A stretch of 64,000 nucleotides of DNA, taken from Mytilisepta virgata (Eukaryota > Mollusca > Bivalvia > Mytilida > Mytilidae). The translations under genes were made by a program, and so were the position numbers. The stretch is from contig CM051520.1 of the NCBI GenBank assembly GCA_028015205.1, positions 35,517,528 to 35,581,527 on the forward strand, read 5' to 3'. Shown here in pieces: positions 35,778 to 54,790 of the stretch (positions are counted from its first letter, which is position 1; every line of letters starts with the position of its first letter). Under the pieces are notes generated by a model. The model had not been told where the DNA came from. It saw only the letters and a list, made by a program, of their open reading frames with translations, and made no database searches.

Positions 35778-37603
35778 ATGCTCCAGATAACCTTAGTTCT
35801 TATTTATTTGACAATATTGGGTAGTGGTAAGTTTTAATACTTTTGAGGTATAAGCATGTAGTTCTTATGAAATAATTGTTCGGGGTTTAAGTAAAAGTAT
35901 CTAGTATATTATTATACATTGTCGATTAAACTCCATTCGGCATTTTTCATGTAAGGTAAAATATCACCCCCACCCCGCCCCCTCTCCCCCTAAATAAACA
36001 ATAAAAAAACAAAAGAAAACATAGATGAAATATATTAATTAGGAAACGAATTCAAAATGGATTGCAGATATCACAGTTTACTGACCATTATCATGATTAC
36101 GCCAATATATAGTTTGTGCTCTCATTCATTTCATACATTGTATGTATTTTCGAAAATCCTGTTATTGAATCTTGAAACTAACAGTAAAAAAAACTCTGCA
36201 ATTTCTATTTTGTTTTAATTTTTATGACGATTAATAAGTGAAGAAAATGGTAATTAAAACTGGATATTCTTAAGAATTCGATCCATTCGGTATATAAATA
36301 TGTTCAGACTTACATATGTATGTCAAGCTTGTTTTTATGTACATGTATGTAGAGTAAATTGAATATGAAAACAAGAAATTGAGTCTGATGTCTTAAATTA
36401 GCTTGGATTTTAAAGTGAATAAGTTTTTTATTTCAATGTTTGGTATATCTACAGGTACAGATGCTGGTAAGTGTTTTACGTTCTAAATAAGACAAAGTTC
36501 AGCTCAGTATTAAGTTTCCTAAGTACGCAGAAAGGATGCTTTTGTGTGTGATAACTTTAAAAGGAAGATGAATTAAGATAAATACCTTTTCATTTGTTTT
36601 ACTTCTTTTTTCTAATTAGATGAATAAATAATTTAAAAAAAACAATATTTCAGTACGCATGGTACTTATAATAAATGTTATGTTACAAAGATTGATGCAC
36701 AAGATGGCAGCAAATTGTTTTTTAATGTGAACTCTCTACGGCTGATATACTATATACATGTACCTGTCAGTCTGCTCGCAAAGATTCAATATGCAACATG
36801 CAGTTTTTTCTAAAATTTACAAGCGTTTTTGTAAAGTATCCATACAATGCTCACGCATTCTTTTGGTTTTTTTTGGGTTTTTTTTTTTTTTTTTTTTTGG
36901 TATTTGGCTTAAAGTTTGCATATTTCTTATATTGTGATATAGCGGAAGGATTGCGTGACTATTAAGTCATTTTAAACTATTTCATTTAAACTTATGAAGT
37001 CTGAAATGAAGTTGAAAACCCATTTTTCCTCTGGTTATTTGTTCTTTCAACAAAATTGCTACTGTCCTATCAATATATAATCTGAGATGAGTCGTTATGT
37101 GTAATATTGCTGAAAACGAGAACAAAATCAGTTACCATTCGGCACTCCTCGGCAGATTAGAAGGGTAGCAGAATCTGCTAAGGATTGCCGATTGACCGTC
37201 ATACATCTAGGGAAGCGGAATCTGCCGAGGATTGCCGATTGACCGTCATACATCTAGGGAAGCGGAATCTGCAGAGGATTGCCGATTGAACGTCATACAT
37301 CCGAGGTTAAATGAAGGGTAGCGGAATCTGCCGAGGATTGCTGATTGAATCAGTTACAAGTAAATACTTTACATATCAGAGTATTGCTCCAGGAAAAAAA
37401 ATAGGTCAGGGTTTTTTCTGGTTTTTTATTGCTTCTGACAATTTAAACACCTATTATTTCTTATAGCACCACATAGGATATATAGTTGTGAGGTAAACGG
37501 TACACTTGGATTAGGTTCAAGTGCTTGTTGGACCCACTGTTTGTTCCTCGGTCACAGAAATGGACAGTGTGACGCTAACAACTACTGTATTTGTTCAAAC
37601 TGA
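35778..37603 (+). CDS. Six-cysteine arthropod-type defensin-like secreted peptide, complete
   Basis: Three coding exons: 35778-35826, a 12-base micro-exon 36455-36466, and 37467-37603 ending in TGA. All joins are phase 1. Exon 1 encodes a hydrophobic signal peptide (MLQITLVLIYLTILGSG). Exon 3 encodes the mature peptide with cysteines spaced C-x12-C-x3-C-x9-C-x5-C-x-C, the cysteine-stabilised alpha-beta pattern and the same spacing as insect defensins; conserved neighbours include SSAC, HCL and a small loop before the fourth cysteine. Family role: cationic antimicrobial peptide that disrupts bacterial envelopes. Most described bivalve defensins have eight cysteines, so this is a less usual form. 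The coding total is 66 codons with stop. A TATA box (35732-35738) stands about 40 bases before the ATG, and AATAAA occurs at 38111. A non-antimicrobial CS-alpha-beta role is possible. Confidence 0.85.
36861..36905 (+). repeat. Poly-T tract
   Basis: An interrupted T run with a block of more than 18 Ts, in intron 2 of the defensin gene. Confidence 0.9.
37140..37345 (+). repeat. Minisatellite in the defensin gene intron 2
   Basis: About four units of 57-60 bases: GAATCTGCCGAGGATTGCCG followed by ATTGACCGTCATACATCTAG. It ends about 120 bases before the acceptor of exon 3. Confidence 0.9.
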
Positions 37604-39249
37604 ACTGTGGTCAAAGGTATGTGATGTTGAAGTTTCATTGTCTTGTGGGTGGTGGCATGGAAAACCCGTCTGAATGTTTTCATTTTTACCGTTTTCCTTC
37701 CAGGAAAATTCTTTTTATTCATGTACATACATGTATTAGTAAGAAATAGAATTTTAGTCCTCAAATATTGTTTCATAAGCGTGATGCTTACAAATAGCTT
37801 TCGCATCGTAAACACTGTAATCGCAACGAACGCATCACGTTTACTTGAAAATGCAATTGGGGGAATTTTGCAAGTGAAAATAATTACGTTTTCAAAACTA
37901 CGTATTTCGGAACTTAAACAAATAAGTTTCACAAAAACCTTATTTGCTGTACCTGCTTATATTGGACATTTGTGCACCATTACAACACTGGAAGCTCTTC
38001 AATTCCTTACCCATATTTTTAAATTATAGAATATTCCTTTGATGTTACTGATGGTGACCTGTGGTATGAGATCATCAATTTTTTCCCTATAATTTAACTG
38101 TTTTAAAAGTAATAAAAGGATTAATGAACAGAATAAAAAATCTGTAATTAGATCTTATAGTATTTTCTTGATCTTTTGACGGTACCCTACGTGTATTTCC
38201 AGCTTTTGACTGTTTTTGCAATGAATGCAATGATTATTCTGTTGAATACTTAAAAGAGGATATGATAGTTTTTTATTATAATTGAAAACAAATTATCATT
38301 TAACTAAAGAACCTGGCTGATAAAGAAATTGAAAAGTGATGCAAAGTAGTGGATTGAATAACAATTATATGGAATGCAAAAATTGATGCAATACATGTAC
38401 ATTTTACGTGCAAATACTTTGTGAAATGTAATGTATTACAAACTCGCATACCCCATGCCCGCATATATACTTAACAGTGTAACGTCCCCTATCCTTACCC
38501 TCCAACGTGCCAGCACAGTACGAAACAGTTATCTTATCTTTTCAGATACTTATAGAGCCAATGTCACAAAACTTTCGTTATCATTGTATAATAGCAATAC
38601 TTATGCATAATTCCATTTTCAATTTCCGATTGAAAATATCAACAAAATTATGTTTCCTCTGCAGTCATGGCGGTACTCAAGACCAGAAATATTACATTCA
38701 GAACAATAATGCAAAATGTTGTGTCGATCCACACTCTTTGTTGTGTTTATGTTTGTGTGGTGTGCTCTTTTATGCTAATTTTTGTCACGGCCGGATTTCA
38801 GTTTGTTGAGTTGCTTTGATTGATTGGTAGGTCATCGTTGACCTGTCCTGTAATAAATTTTGTTGTTAATTAGAATTCAGCAGTTTGGCTCTGTACGCAA
38901 AAAAGTACAATAGTCTTTTGCATTGTATAAAATATTTTAATAATCTGTTGAATACAATATACTTTCTATTTTTTTTACAGATATGTGGTGAAGACTGAAA
39001 TGTGTTTTTTTTATTGTTCATTAAAACATCAAATATAATCTTTATTTTTCTTGACAAGTTCTTGAAATACATTTTTAAAATTATATGCTAGTAGTTAGCT
39101 TGTGTTTCGGATGTGAAACAGTTTCGGTTATACAGTTCTTGAAATCTAAATATATAAAATACATATATATGGCAAAATTAGTCATGAATATTTTCCAGTA
39201 TGGTAACTTGTGGCGAATTTTTGTTTACTTTCTCCCACAAATATTAACA

Positions 39250-39616
39250 GCCTCGGTGGTCTCGCGGTAGAATGCTCGCCTCGAGTGCGAAAGGTCGCGG
39301 TTTCGAACCCCTCCCCCCCGGCAGAGTCAAACCAAAGACATTAAAATTGGTATTTGCTGCTTCTCCGCCAAACACGCGGCATCTAGGAGTAAGAGCAAAG
39401 ATCTACTGGTCGGCTCGGAGTCAGTATAATGTGTTCGATTGGGGTGATATTTCTTCCTGTGCACCGTTACCTCGTGAGCTAGCACATTAAAACTCCGGCT
39501 CAGCGTAACGGTCTAGTACAAAGCAGGGATCATATTCATTATCATACATGTTGTTCTCGTCCTGATATGCTCCTGGTTTCCACTGAACGTTAAACAACAA
39601 TTCATCCATCCATCCC
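39250..39616 (+). mobile_element. tRNA-derived SINE, family S2, copy 1
   Basis: tRNA-like head GCCTCGGTGGTCTCGCGGTA with GGTCGCGGTTTCGAACCCC as B box, a 200-base body (GGTATTTGCTGCTTCTCCGC, ACGCGGCATCTAGGAGTAAG) and a tail GAACGTTAAACAACAATTCA followed by an ATCC repeat. Closely matched at 60951-61290. The open frame in it is a SINE translation. Confidence 0.85.
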
Positions 39617-39736
39617 AAAAATATTCGAATTCGGAAGTGCTTTATGTAAGCCTATTCGGTATTGATTAATTGAAGCATGGAATTGTGATGCAGCATGAGC
39701 CTTTAGCTAGTGTGAACTGTCGAGTGCTATACTTGA

Positions 39737-40040
39737 AGAAGTTTTGTCCTGCTGTTACCCTATGGTTCAGTAATTATTAAGTGCATGTACATATTCTTTC
39801 CTCCTGCTACTCTATGGTCCACTAATAGTTCAGTGGTTTTAAGTATTCTGTCCTCCTTATGGTCCACTAATTATTGAATGGCTTTAAGTATTTTGTCCTC
39901 CTGTTACCCTGGCGTCCACTAATTCTTTATTGCCTTTAAGTATTGTGTTCTCCTGCTACCCTACGGTCCAATAATTATTGAGTCATGGTGAATTTAAGTA
40001 TTTTGTCCTCCTGTTACCCTGGGGTCTATCAATTATTGAG
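39737..40040 (+). repeat. Minisatellite of about 60-base units
   Basis: Five to six units with TTTTGTCCTCCTGTTACCCT and GTCCACTAATTATTGA, downstream of the S2 SINE and beyond the 3' end of SLC35E3. Confidence 0.85.
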
Positions 40041-40524
40041 TTTTCTCCTACCATCCCAAAAGCATTGTTCAATATCGGCAAAAGAATACCGAAGGGACAA
40101 AACAGTCTGGAAAGTCCATGGAATTCAGATAATATACCACAGCAAACAAACAGAAGGATACCCGTTTAACTAAACAATTAGAAACGTATAATAGAACAAG
40201 ACAGCACAGAATCTGAACTACAAATCTGAAATCAGCTACCATTTCTTTTCGTCAGTATTTTACTTTTATAAATATTGTAAACCAGAAAACCAAATCAATA
40301 ATCCAATTAGATAGAGTAAAAAATTCAAAAATTACCAAAAGAGTAATGCCAAAACAATCTAAAGACATACATATGAACGAGAGAGGTACTTCTTAGTTTT
40401 CGCAAAAGTTTAAGTTTTTGTAACAATAAATTTAAATATTTGCGGGCTAATATAAGCAATTGGGACTATTCATACATACATTTTTGGTATGATTTTTACT
40501 CTTTATTATATTTTTTGGGCATTT

Positions 40525-48103
<7,579 letters not shown>

Positions 48104-48367
48104 GTTATCTTTTATTTTAACATTAAAGGATGGTTTTAAAAAACCTGTTCACATGTGTCACATTGTATAAAATTATATATGAGAATCAATATTACTACAC
48201 TTAATATATTAACTTTTTATTACAATAATGGTTTATAAGTAAACTGGGTAATATTTTTATAAGACGGCTTAAAAATGATAAGTTAAGTAAATAAAATATC
48301 TTTGCATATGTTATTTTTTGTACCTGAGGACGCTGTTTGTCAGTATGCATTTGATGACTGGTCATGA

Positions 48368-48730
48368 GGGGAACAGTCAATTTATTACCCTAAGGTACAA
48401 ACTATTACCCGAGGCAACGCCGGAGGGTAATAGTTTGTACCGAGTGGTAAAAAATTTACTGTTCCCCAAATAACCAGTCAACAAATGTTTTATTATACTG
48501 AATAAACAAAACCCAAACAAAAAAGTTTCATTAAAACCCATTCCATAGAAATTATATTTGTGCATTCAGAGTGACCGGTGAAATAGTACAAACAATGACC
48601 CCACGAAATATGAATACAGTACTGTTCCCCCGGTGAACAGTACATAAACTTGATGTCCGATAGCCAATGAGATTAAGGGAGGAAAAAACGCAAATTATGA
48701 ATACAGTACTGTTCCCTAAGTGAACAGTAC
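48368..48730. repeat. Foldback locus 6 (CTGTTCCCC words)
   Basis: A 100-base nested hairpin, GGGGAACAGT/ACTGTTCCCC outside and GGTACAAACTATTACCC / GGGTAATAGTTTGTACC inside, loop GAGGCAACGCCGGA (48368-48467). Two small hairpins GTACTGTTC/GAACAGTAC follow at 48619-48643 and 48706-48730. It is just upstream of SLC35E3. Confidence 0.9.
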
Positions 48731-49601
48731 ATAAACTGATGACTTGTGAAATAGAACGAACAAGGACTTTTGGATGAATCAGTTGAAATGTTACACTAGA
48801 TTTACTATAGGAAAAAATATTAAAGTATAATAATATCAGATCACACCCTCAGGCAAACCTGAACCCTCAGACAGCAAGAAGGGTGCAATAACTATTTTAC
48901 ATCCCAGCTATTCTTAAATAATTATAATCATTCATCTTAGATTTATTTGAATTTAAATGTCAAATAAAGGTCAAATAAAACGTTTTACATACTATAACAT
49001 ATAGTCATTCTTAAAAATGAGCCAGTGAAGGACCATCTTTATTTGCTCACTTTGTACATTTCTAGCTTTTAGTCTGCCGTTTTTTGCTTTATTGTTGGAA
49101 GGGATGACAGCACGGATAAAAAATAGTAAACCTGATGGCCATTATATTTTGGTATCATGACATTAGTAACATCGGCATAGAATAATTACACTTAAAAATT
49201 CGTAGCCTTATGACTGACCAAGCCCGGCATCCCGAGTCTGGCATTCCACCATACTCATCATTTTCAAACAAGTAGACTCTTCAATTTGTCCTATTACTTA
49301 ATAATTGGTTATGTCAACAAACGAAATTTGTCTAAAGATTCTCAGTTATATGTAAATTTCGATGGTTCATTACTTACACGTTATCAGTTTATTTCCGTGT
49401 TAAAAAAAATTATCATTTTGTGAAAGACCCAGTTATTTTAAACCCCATTCATTCAGAATAGGTGGCGCACCTGAATTCGAAGCTAAGAGTCTTTGGGTTC
49501 AAGATGACATTACCAGATGAGACAATGGGGTAGTCGATTTGAATTCCACGAATCCTATCGTATCTAACCTATGTGTTTTGCTATATTCAATGTGATTCTA
49601 G

Positions 49602-50915
49602 TCCTTGTCAATTAAGATCTAAATCGAACACATCCCGCCACAGGTGAGATTCGAACTCACAACCTAAAACTGCAGTGTTTACTGGCTAGTTATCCCCGCA
49701 CTCTCGAAGAAAGTTCGGGAATATAGCGATTGTCTTCGTCCGTCCGTCATACTTTCTTGTGACACCAACCCCTCCTTCATTTTTGGGTTTAGAAATTTAA
49801 TTTTTATATAGAATGGTAGCATACTACCTTTAAATGCGCAATAAAGTTTTAGCATTTTGATTTTCTAAACAAGGGGCCTACAGGGTCGAACTTCGAATAA
49901 CTTTCAATTTAAGCTTGTGACCTAGACTCGTCTTTCATTTTTTTCAAAACAGGCATTTTATTTCTATACAGTACTGTCACGCACCACTGCAGATCGCAAT
50001 AAGGTTTTAGAATTTTGATTTTAAAAAACTGGGTCCCACAGGAATCGAATTTTGAAAAACTGTCAATTTAAGCTTGTGACCTAAACCCCTCTTTCATTTT
50101 TCAATTTATGCATTTTATATCTATAGGTATTGTCATACAACATATGCAGATGCGCAATAAGGTTTTAGAATTTTGATTTTCTAAAATTGCGACCCATAGG
50201 GGTCAAATTTTGAAAAATTCAATGTAAGCTTGTGACGTAAACTCGTCTTTTGTTTTCAATTTATGCATGTTATTTCTATACCGTATTGTCAGACACTATC
50301 TGCAGATGTGCAACAAGGCTTTAAAACTTTGATTTTTCTAAAATTGGTGTCAAAATGTTCAATTTTCAATTTAAGCTTGTGACTTTGAACTCGTCTTTTG
50401 TTTTTCAATTTATGCATTTTATTTGTATACAGTACTATCAAACAGCATATGCAGATGTGCAATAAGGTTTTAGGAATTTAATTTTCTAACATTAGGGTCC
50501 GCATAGTCGAAATTTTCAATTTTCAATTTATAATCTTGTGACCTTAACTTGTCTTTGATTTTGCAATTTATTCATTTTGCTTATACAGAGTATTGTCCTA
50601 CACTATATATGTAGTTGCACAATAAAGATTTAGAATATCGATGTTTAACCCGGGGGTTCACTCGGGTCAAATTTCCAAAATTGTCTGTTTAAGCTTGTGA
50701 ACTAAGGTTTTTTTCAGTTTTCATCAGGTTTATTGATTTAATTTCTTTATAGAATGATAGCATATTATTTTATATTTCTGACTATAGGTAAGTGGCCCAA
50801 CTACTTACAGTGGGTGCGGGGATCATTGTCGATTCCGACAGTAGAGATTTCGAATGATCATTAGTAGTCATGACGAACTACCTATAGACCAATCGGCCAC
50901 CGAAGCCCCCATTTT
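49602..50915 (-). mobile_element. tRNA-derived SINE, family S1, split by a pearl-like element
   Basis: The left piece (49602-49690) ends in GTTTACTGGCTAGT and the right piece (50856-50915) resumes with GATCATTAGTAGTCATGACG. Together they match uninterrupted copies of S1, where GGCTAGT is followed directly by GATCATTAGTAG. Everything between is the family J insertion. Confidence 0.78.
49691..50855 (+). mobile_element. Pearl-like element, family J, inserted in a SINE
   Basis: Order: TATCCCCGCA, hairpin CTCGAAGAAAGTTCGGG (49703-49719), microsatellite CGTCCGTCCGTC, then about six 145-150-base units (AAGCTTGTGACCTAAACTC, GCAATAAGGTTTTAGAATTT), then TGCGGGGATCATTG and hairpin TGTCGATTCCGACA (50828-50841). 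TATCCCCGCA and TGCGGGGATCA form subterminal inverted repeats. No target duplication longer than one base is visible in the SINE target. Confidence 0.78.
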
Positions 50916-50946
50916 GCATATGTAATAAAAGCATAATTTGACGCGT

Positions 50947-51336
50947 GTTATTTGCCCCCCCCCCCCCCCCCCCCCCCCGGGGCAATAACATCATACGAGG
51001 GCAGATAACATGTTATCTGCCCTCGTATGGTGAGTTATCTGCCCTTCCGCTCAGCTGTAAATAATCGTCTGATAATTATTAATTTGTCAATTAACCATTC
51101 ATAAATGTTCTAATCAGCTTTAATTTGGGGCTTATAAAATTTATTTGTAGATCTCGGGAAAAAGCACAGGAACTGATGTTGCATTCACTTGCTTGAAGAC
51201 TGGAAAATCTAATTCAACAGTAAAATTATTTCTTGTTATTGGCAATATATGTGATAAATAGATTAATACAACTGGGCGATATCAAGGTCTCGGGCTGATA
51301 ACAAGGGCAATATGAAAAAGACCATGTATTAATCTA
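50947..51336. repeat. Foldback locus 7 (TTATCTGCCC words)
   Basis: GTTATTTGCCCC, a run of 24 Cs and GGGGCAATAAC form a hairpin (50947-50989). A perfect 38-base palindrome follows (50992-51029; half CATACGAGGGCAGATAACA), then GTTATCTGCCC again, and a hairpin TAGATTAATAC/GTATTAATCTA at 51259-51336 containing TCTCGGGCTG. Confidence 0.9.
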
Positions 51337-52860
51337 TAATTATCGGAAAAGGTCATAGAAAGGGCACGCAAACATTAGGAATCTTATTTCAAGTATGCAG
51401 GGTCTTGCAATTAAGCACAACCATATTCATTCCATAGATATTAATTTATATATGTTTGACATGTTTGATGGAACGATTTTGTCAGATGTGTGCTTGCGTG
51501 TCTATATTTACAAAATTCAAGGCGCTTTCGAAAATATTTTGACAACAGCTGGACAAGAAGCTTATATGTATATAGTGAATCAAATTTAAACAAAACTAGA
51601 GTGAGACAGTCGGAAACGACAGCTATCCCCGCAATACCCACATTTGTATCCCTGTGCACCTTTTTCACAATTATACCGGCTTTTAATACAGACCCAAATT
51701 TTGAAAAATCTTATTGCACATCTACATACAGTATGTGACAATACTGTATATAAATCAAATGCATGAAATGAAAGAGGAGTTTAGGTCACAAGCCTTAATT
51801 CACTTTTTTGCGAAAATCGACCCCTCTGGGCCCCAATTTTTGAAAATCAAAATTCTAAAACTTTATTGCACATCTAAATACAGTGTGTGAATCAAATTTA
51901 AACAAAACTAGAGTGAGACAGTCGGAAACGACAGCTATCCCCGCACTACCCACATTTGTATCCCTGTGCACCTTTTTCACAATTATACCTTTTAAAACAG
52001 GCCCAAATTTTGGAAAATCTTATTGCACATCTACATACACTATGTGACAATACTGTATATAAATCAAATGCATGAAATGAAAGAGGAGTTCAGGTCACAA
52101 GCCTTAATTCACCTTTTTGCGAAAATCGACCCCTCTGGGCCCCAATTTTTGAAAATCAAAATTCTAAAACTTTATTGCACATCTAAATACATGTGTGATA
52201 ATACCGTTAAGAAATTAAATACATAAAATAAAAAATGAAAGATGAGGTAAGGTCACAAGCTTAAATTCCAAATTTTCACAATTCAACACCTGTGGGCCCC
52301 GAGTTCTGAAAATCAAAATTCTAAAACCTTATTGAACATCTAGATATAGTATGTGACAATACTGTATATAAATCAAATGCATAAAATGAAAAATGAACGG
52401 GGAGTTTAGGTAAGAAGCTTAAATTGCCAATTTAAGAAATTCGATCCCTGTGGGCCCCAATTTTCGAAAATAAAAATTCTAAAACCTTATCTTAATACAA
52501 TATGTGACAATCTTTTATATAAATTAAATACATAAAATGAAAAATGAGAGAGGAGTTAAGGTCACAAGCTTAAATTCACAATTTTCAAAATTCAACCCCT
52601 CTGGACCCCTGTGGACCCCAATTTTTGAAAATCTAAATTATAAAACTTTATTGCGCATCTAGATACGGTATGTGATAATACTGTATCTAGATGCGCATGA
52701 ACTCGAAAATGAAAGAGGAGTTTTGGTCACAAGATTCAATATCCTAATTTTCGAAATTTAACACCTGTGGGCCCCAATTTTTGAAAATCAAAATTCTAAA
52801 ACCTTATTGCGCATCTACATACAGTATGTATCTACTGTATATAAATCAAATGCATGAAAT

Positions 52861-54549
52861 CAATCAAAGTGCATAGCACTGGTAGGGTTAGGTTGCTAGC
52901 ATTTGACTTTTATTTGTACAAACATTGCTGATGATTATTTCAATGCTTTTTGTTTGTACAATGTATTGCAAAATAGGTTTTGGTATTGAATTCTTTTTAT
53001 TAACAGTATTATTTACAAGGAAATATATCAATTATGAAAGTTAACGAGCTCTGCGGAAAAAGTGTCTATTATATAATAATGTTCCTGTGGGTAGGTGACT
53101 GATTTTTTTTTAAATTGACAGCATATGTATTTCTTTGGTTTCAAAATATACAGTGATTTTTTAAAACGTATATTTTCGCAACACAGTGTATCTGAGCTGA
53201 AGGTTCTACTATTCAACTTTACTGCGCATGTCTGTACATAAATATGCACTAATCAATCAAAGAAAGCACGAGTCGGCTAACGCTTCTTGAATTATCACTC
53301 TAAATTGAATTTTTTAAAAAGTCAAACGCATAATAATGATTTGATGAATTAAAATAAACAGAAATCAAAGGTCTTCAAGTTATTAAGGTTATATAAAAAG
53401 ACAAAGTTTGGACAATTGTAGAAGGGGGTCATTTCTATTTACACTACATTGCGCATGTGCAGGTAGATCAGAACGTAAACATCCAAGCTTTCAATTAAAA
53501 TAAACCCATTATACCTTCGATAATACAGTTTTCTAAATTAATGATAAACACAGTGTTTTTCAATCTTAATGTGCAAGTTGTCGGAATTTCAAATAACCTG
53601 TATGCAATTCTATCACTGACCAACAGGTTTGACAAAATGAAGTCACGATGATCAGGTCAAAAGGTTAATCAAATACACAAAAAGAACGTAAACATTCAAG
53701 CTTTCAATTAAAATAAACCCATTATACCTTCGATAATACCCTTTTCTAAATTAATGATAAACACAGTGTTTTTCAATCTTAATGTGCAAGTTGTCGGCAT
53801 TTCAAATAACCTGTATGCAATTCTATCACTGACCAACAGGTTTGACAAAATGAAGTCACGATGATCAGGTCAAAAGGTTAATCAAATACACTAAATACCA
53901 TCAGAATTACAAGAAGAATAAGCAAATAATGTGCAAAATATGTTCTGTATAAGTTAACAATCACGTTCACAACAAAAATGGAACTTACCTTTGAAATCTT
54001 TTGAAAATAAACCTGATTGTAATCCTTCCCAAAATATCCGTGCAAATGTAAACATTCAAAATCCTTACGCCGATAGCATTGTACACTTTAAAAGGTCCGA
54101 ATACTTTACACGGCTTTCAAAACAAAAAGGAAATCGTCAATAAAACACACATCTTTTATTAAATAACTGGACAATTACACTTCTCAGTGTGTTTCAGTTA
54201 CATTTCTATTAAAAAACAACTGCACCAGCAACAACAAATATTAGGACTATTTTACCGCGGAATGTTTATTTTCTTATATGATATTCCAATATAAACATAG
54301 TCGTAATTCGAAAAATATGGAGGTTTCTTTGCGCATGTGTCATCTCAAAATCGAGATAAAAAGCTGCTTAACTAGCCTTGCTTAAGCTTCAATCCTAGAT
54401 AAGCTTGCATATTTACTCATAAAAACATAGTTTCAAAAACTTCTGGTCCAACTTTTTCCACAAAACACCAGATTTCCAAAGTTTCCTTCATTGTCTAACC
54501 AAACGACCGACGGCATAAGGGTTTTGGTTGCTTAGCAACCTAACCCTAA
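52861..54549. mobile_element. Non-autonomous DNA element with terminal inverted repeats, in family J copy
   Basis: TAGGGTTAGGTTGCTAGC (52883-52900) and GCTTAGCAACCTAACCCTAA (54530-54549) are inverted repeats near or at the ends. The pearl-like sequence on both sides is continuous if the piece is removed (GCATGAAAT / AAATGAAAGAGG), with AAAT as candidate target duplication (52857-52860 and 54550-54553). It has an internal tandem duplication at 53471-53892. No transposase frame is seen. Confidence 0.72.
53471..53892. repeat. Tandem duplication of about 223 bases
   Basis: The block starting GAACGTAAACATCCAAGCTT (53471) is repeated from 53694 (GAACGTAAACATTCAAGCTT) with very few differences, up to AATCAAATACAC. 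Confidence 0.9.
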
Positions 54550-54790
54550 AAATGAAAGAGGAGTTTAGGTCATAAGCTTAAATTTTTGAAAATGAAAATT
54601 CTAAAACCTTATTGCGCATCTACATACCATATGTGACAATACTGTATAGAAATTAAATGGATGAAGTTAAAAAAGAACGAGGAGTTTAGGTCAGAAGAAA
54701 GTGTGACGGGCGGACGGTACGACAGACAGACGGACAGACGGACGGGGGCGATAACAATATCGCCGAACTTCTTCGAAGTGCAGGGATAAT

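Larger units (their letters stand above)
51577..54790 (-). mobile_element. Pearl-like element, family J, second copy with duplication and insertion
   Basis: It starts with hairpin GTCGGAAACGAC and GCTATCCCCGCA (51608 on) and ends with a GACGGACAGACGGACG microsatellite, GCGATAACAATATCGC and CGAACTTCTTCGAAGTGC (to about 54785). The first 312 bases are duplicated in tandem (51577-51888 and 51889-52200). Units of about 145-150 bases follow to 52860. A 1.7-kb foreign piece lies at 52861-54549. Small open frames here follow repeat units. Confidence 0.75.

Noticed and set aside
37643..38029. 128- and 116-codon open frames on both strands downstream of the defensin exon
   Set aside because: Overlapping frames in what is probably the 3' untranslated region; no family similarity.
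39272..39490. Open frame resembling the one at 60893-61183
   Set aside because: The shared peptide comes from two SINE S2 copies, not from a gene.
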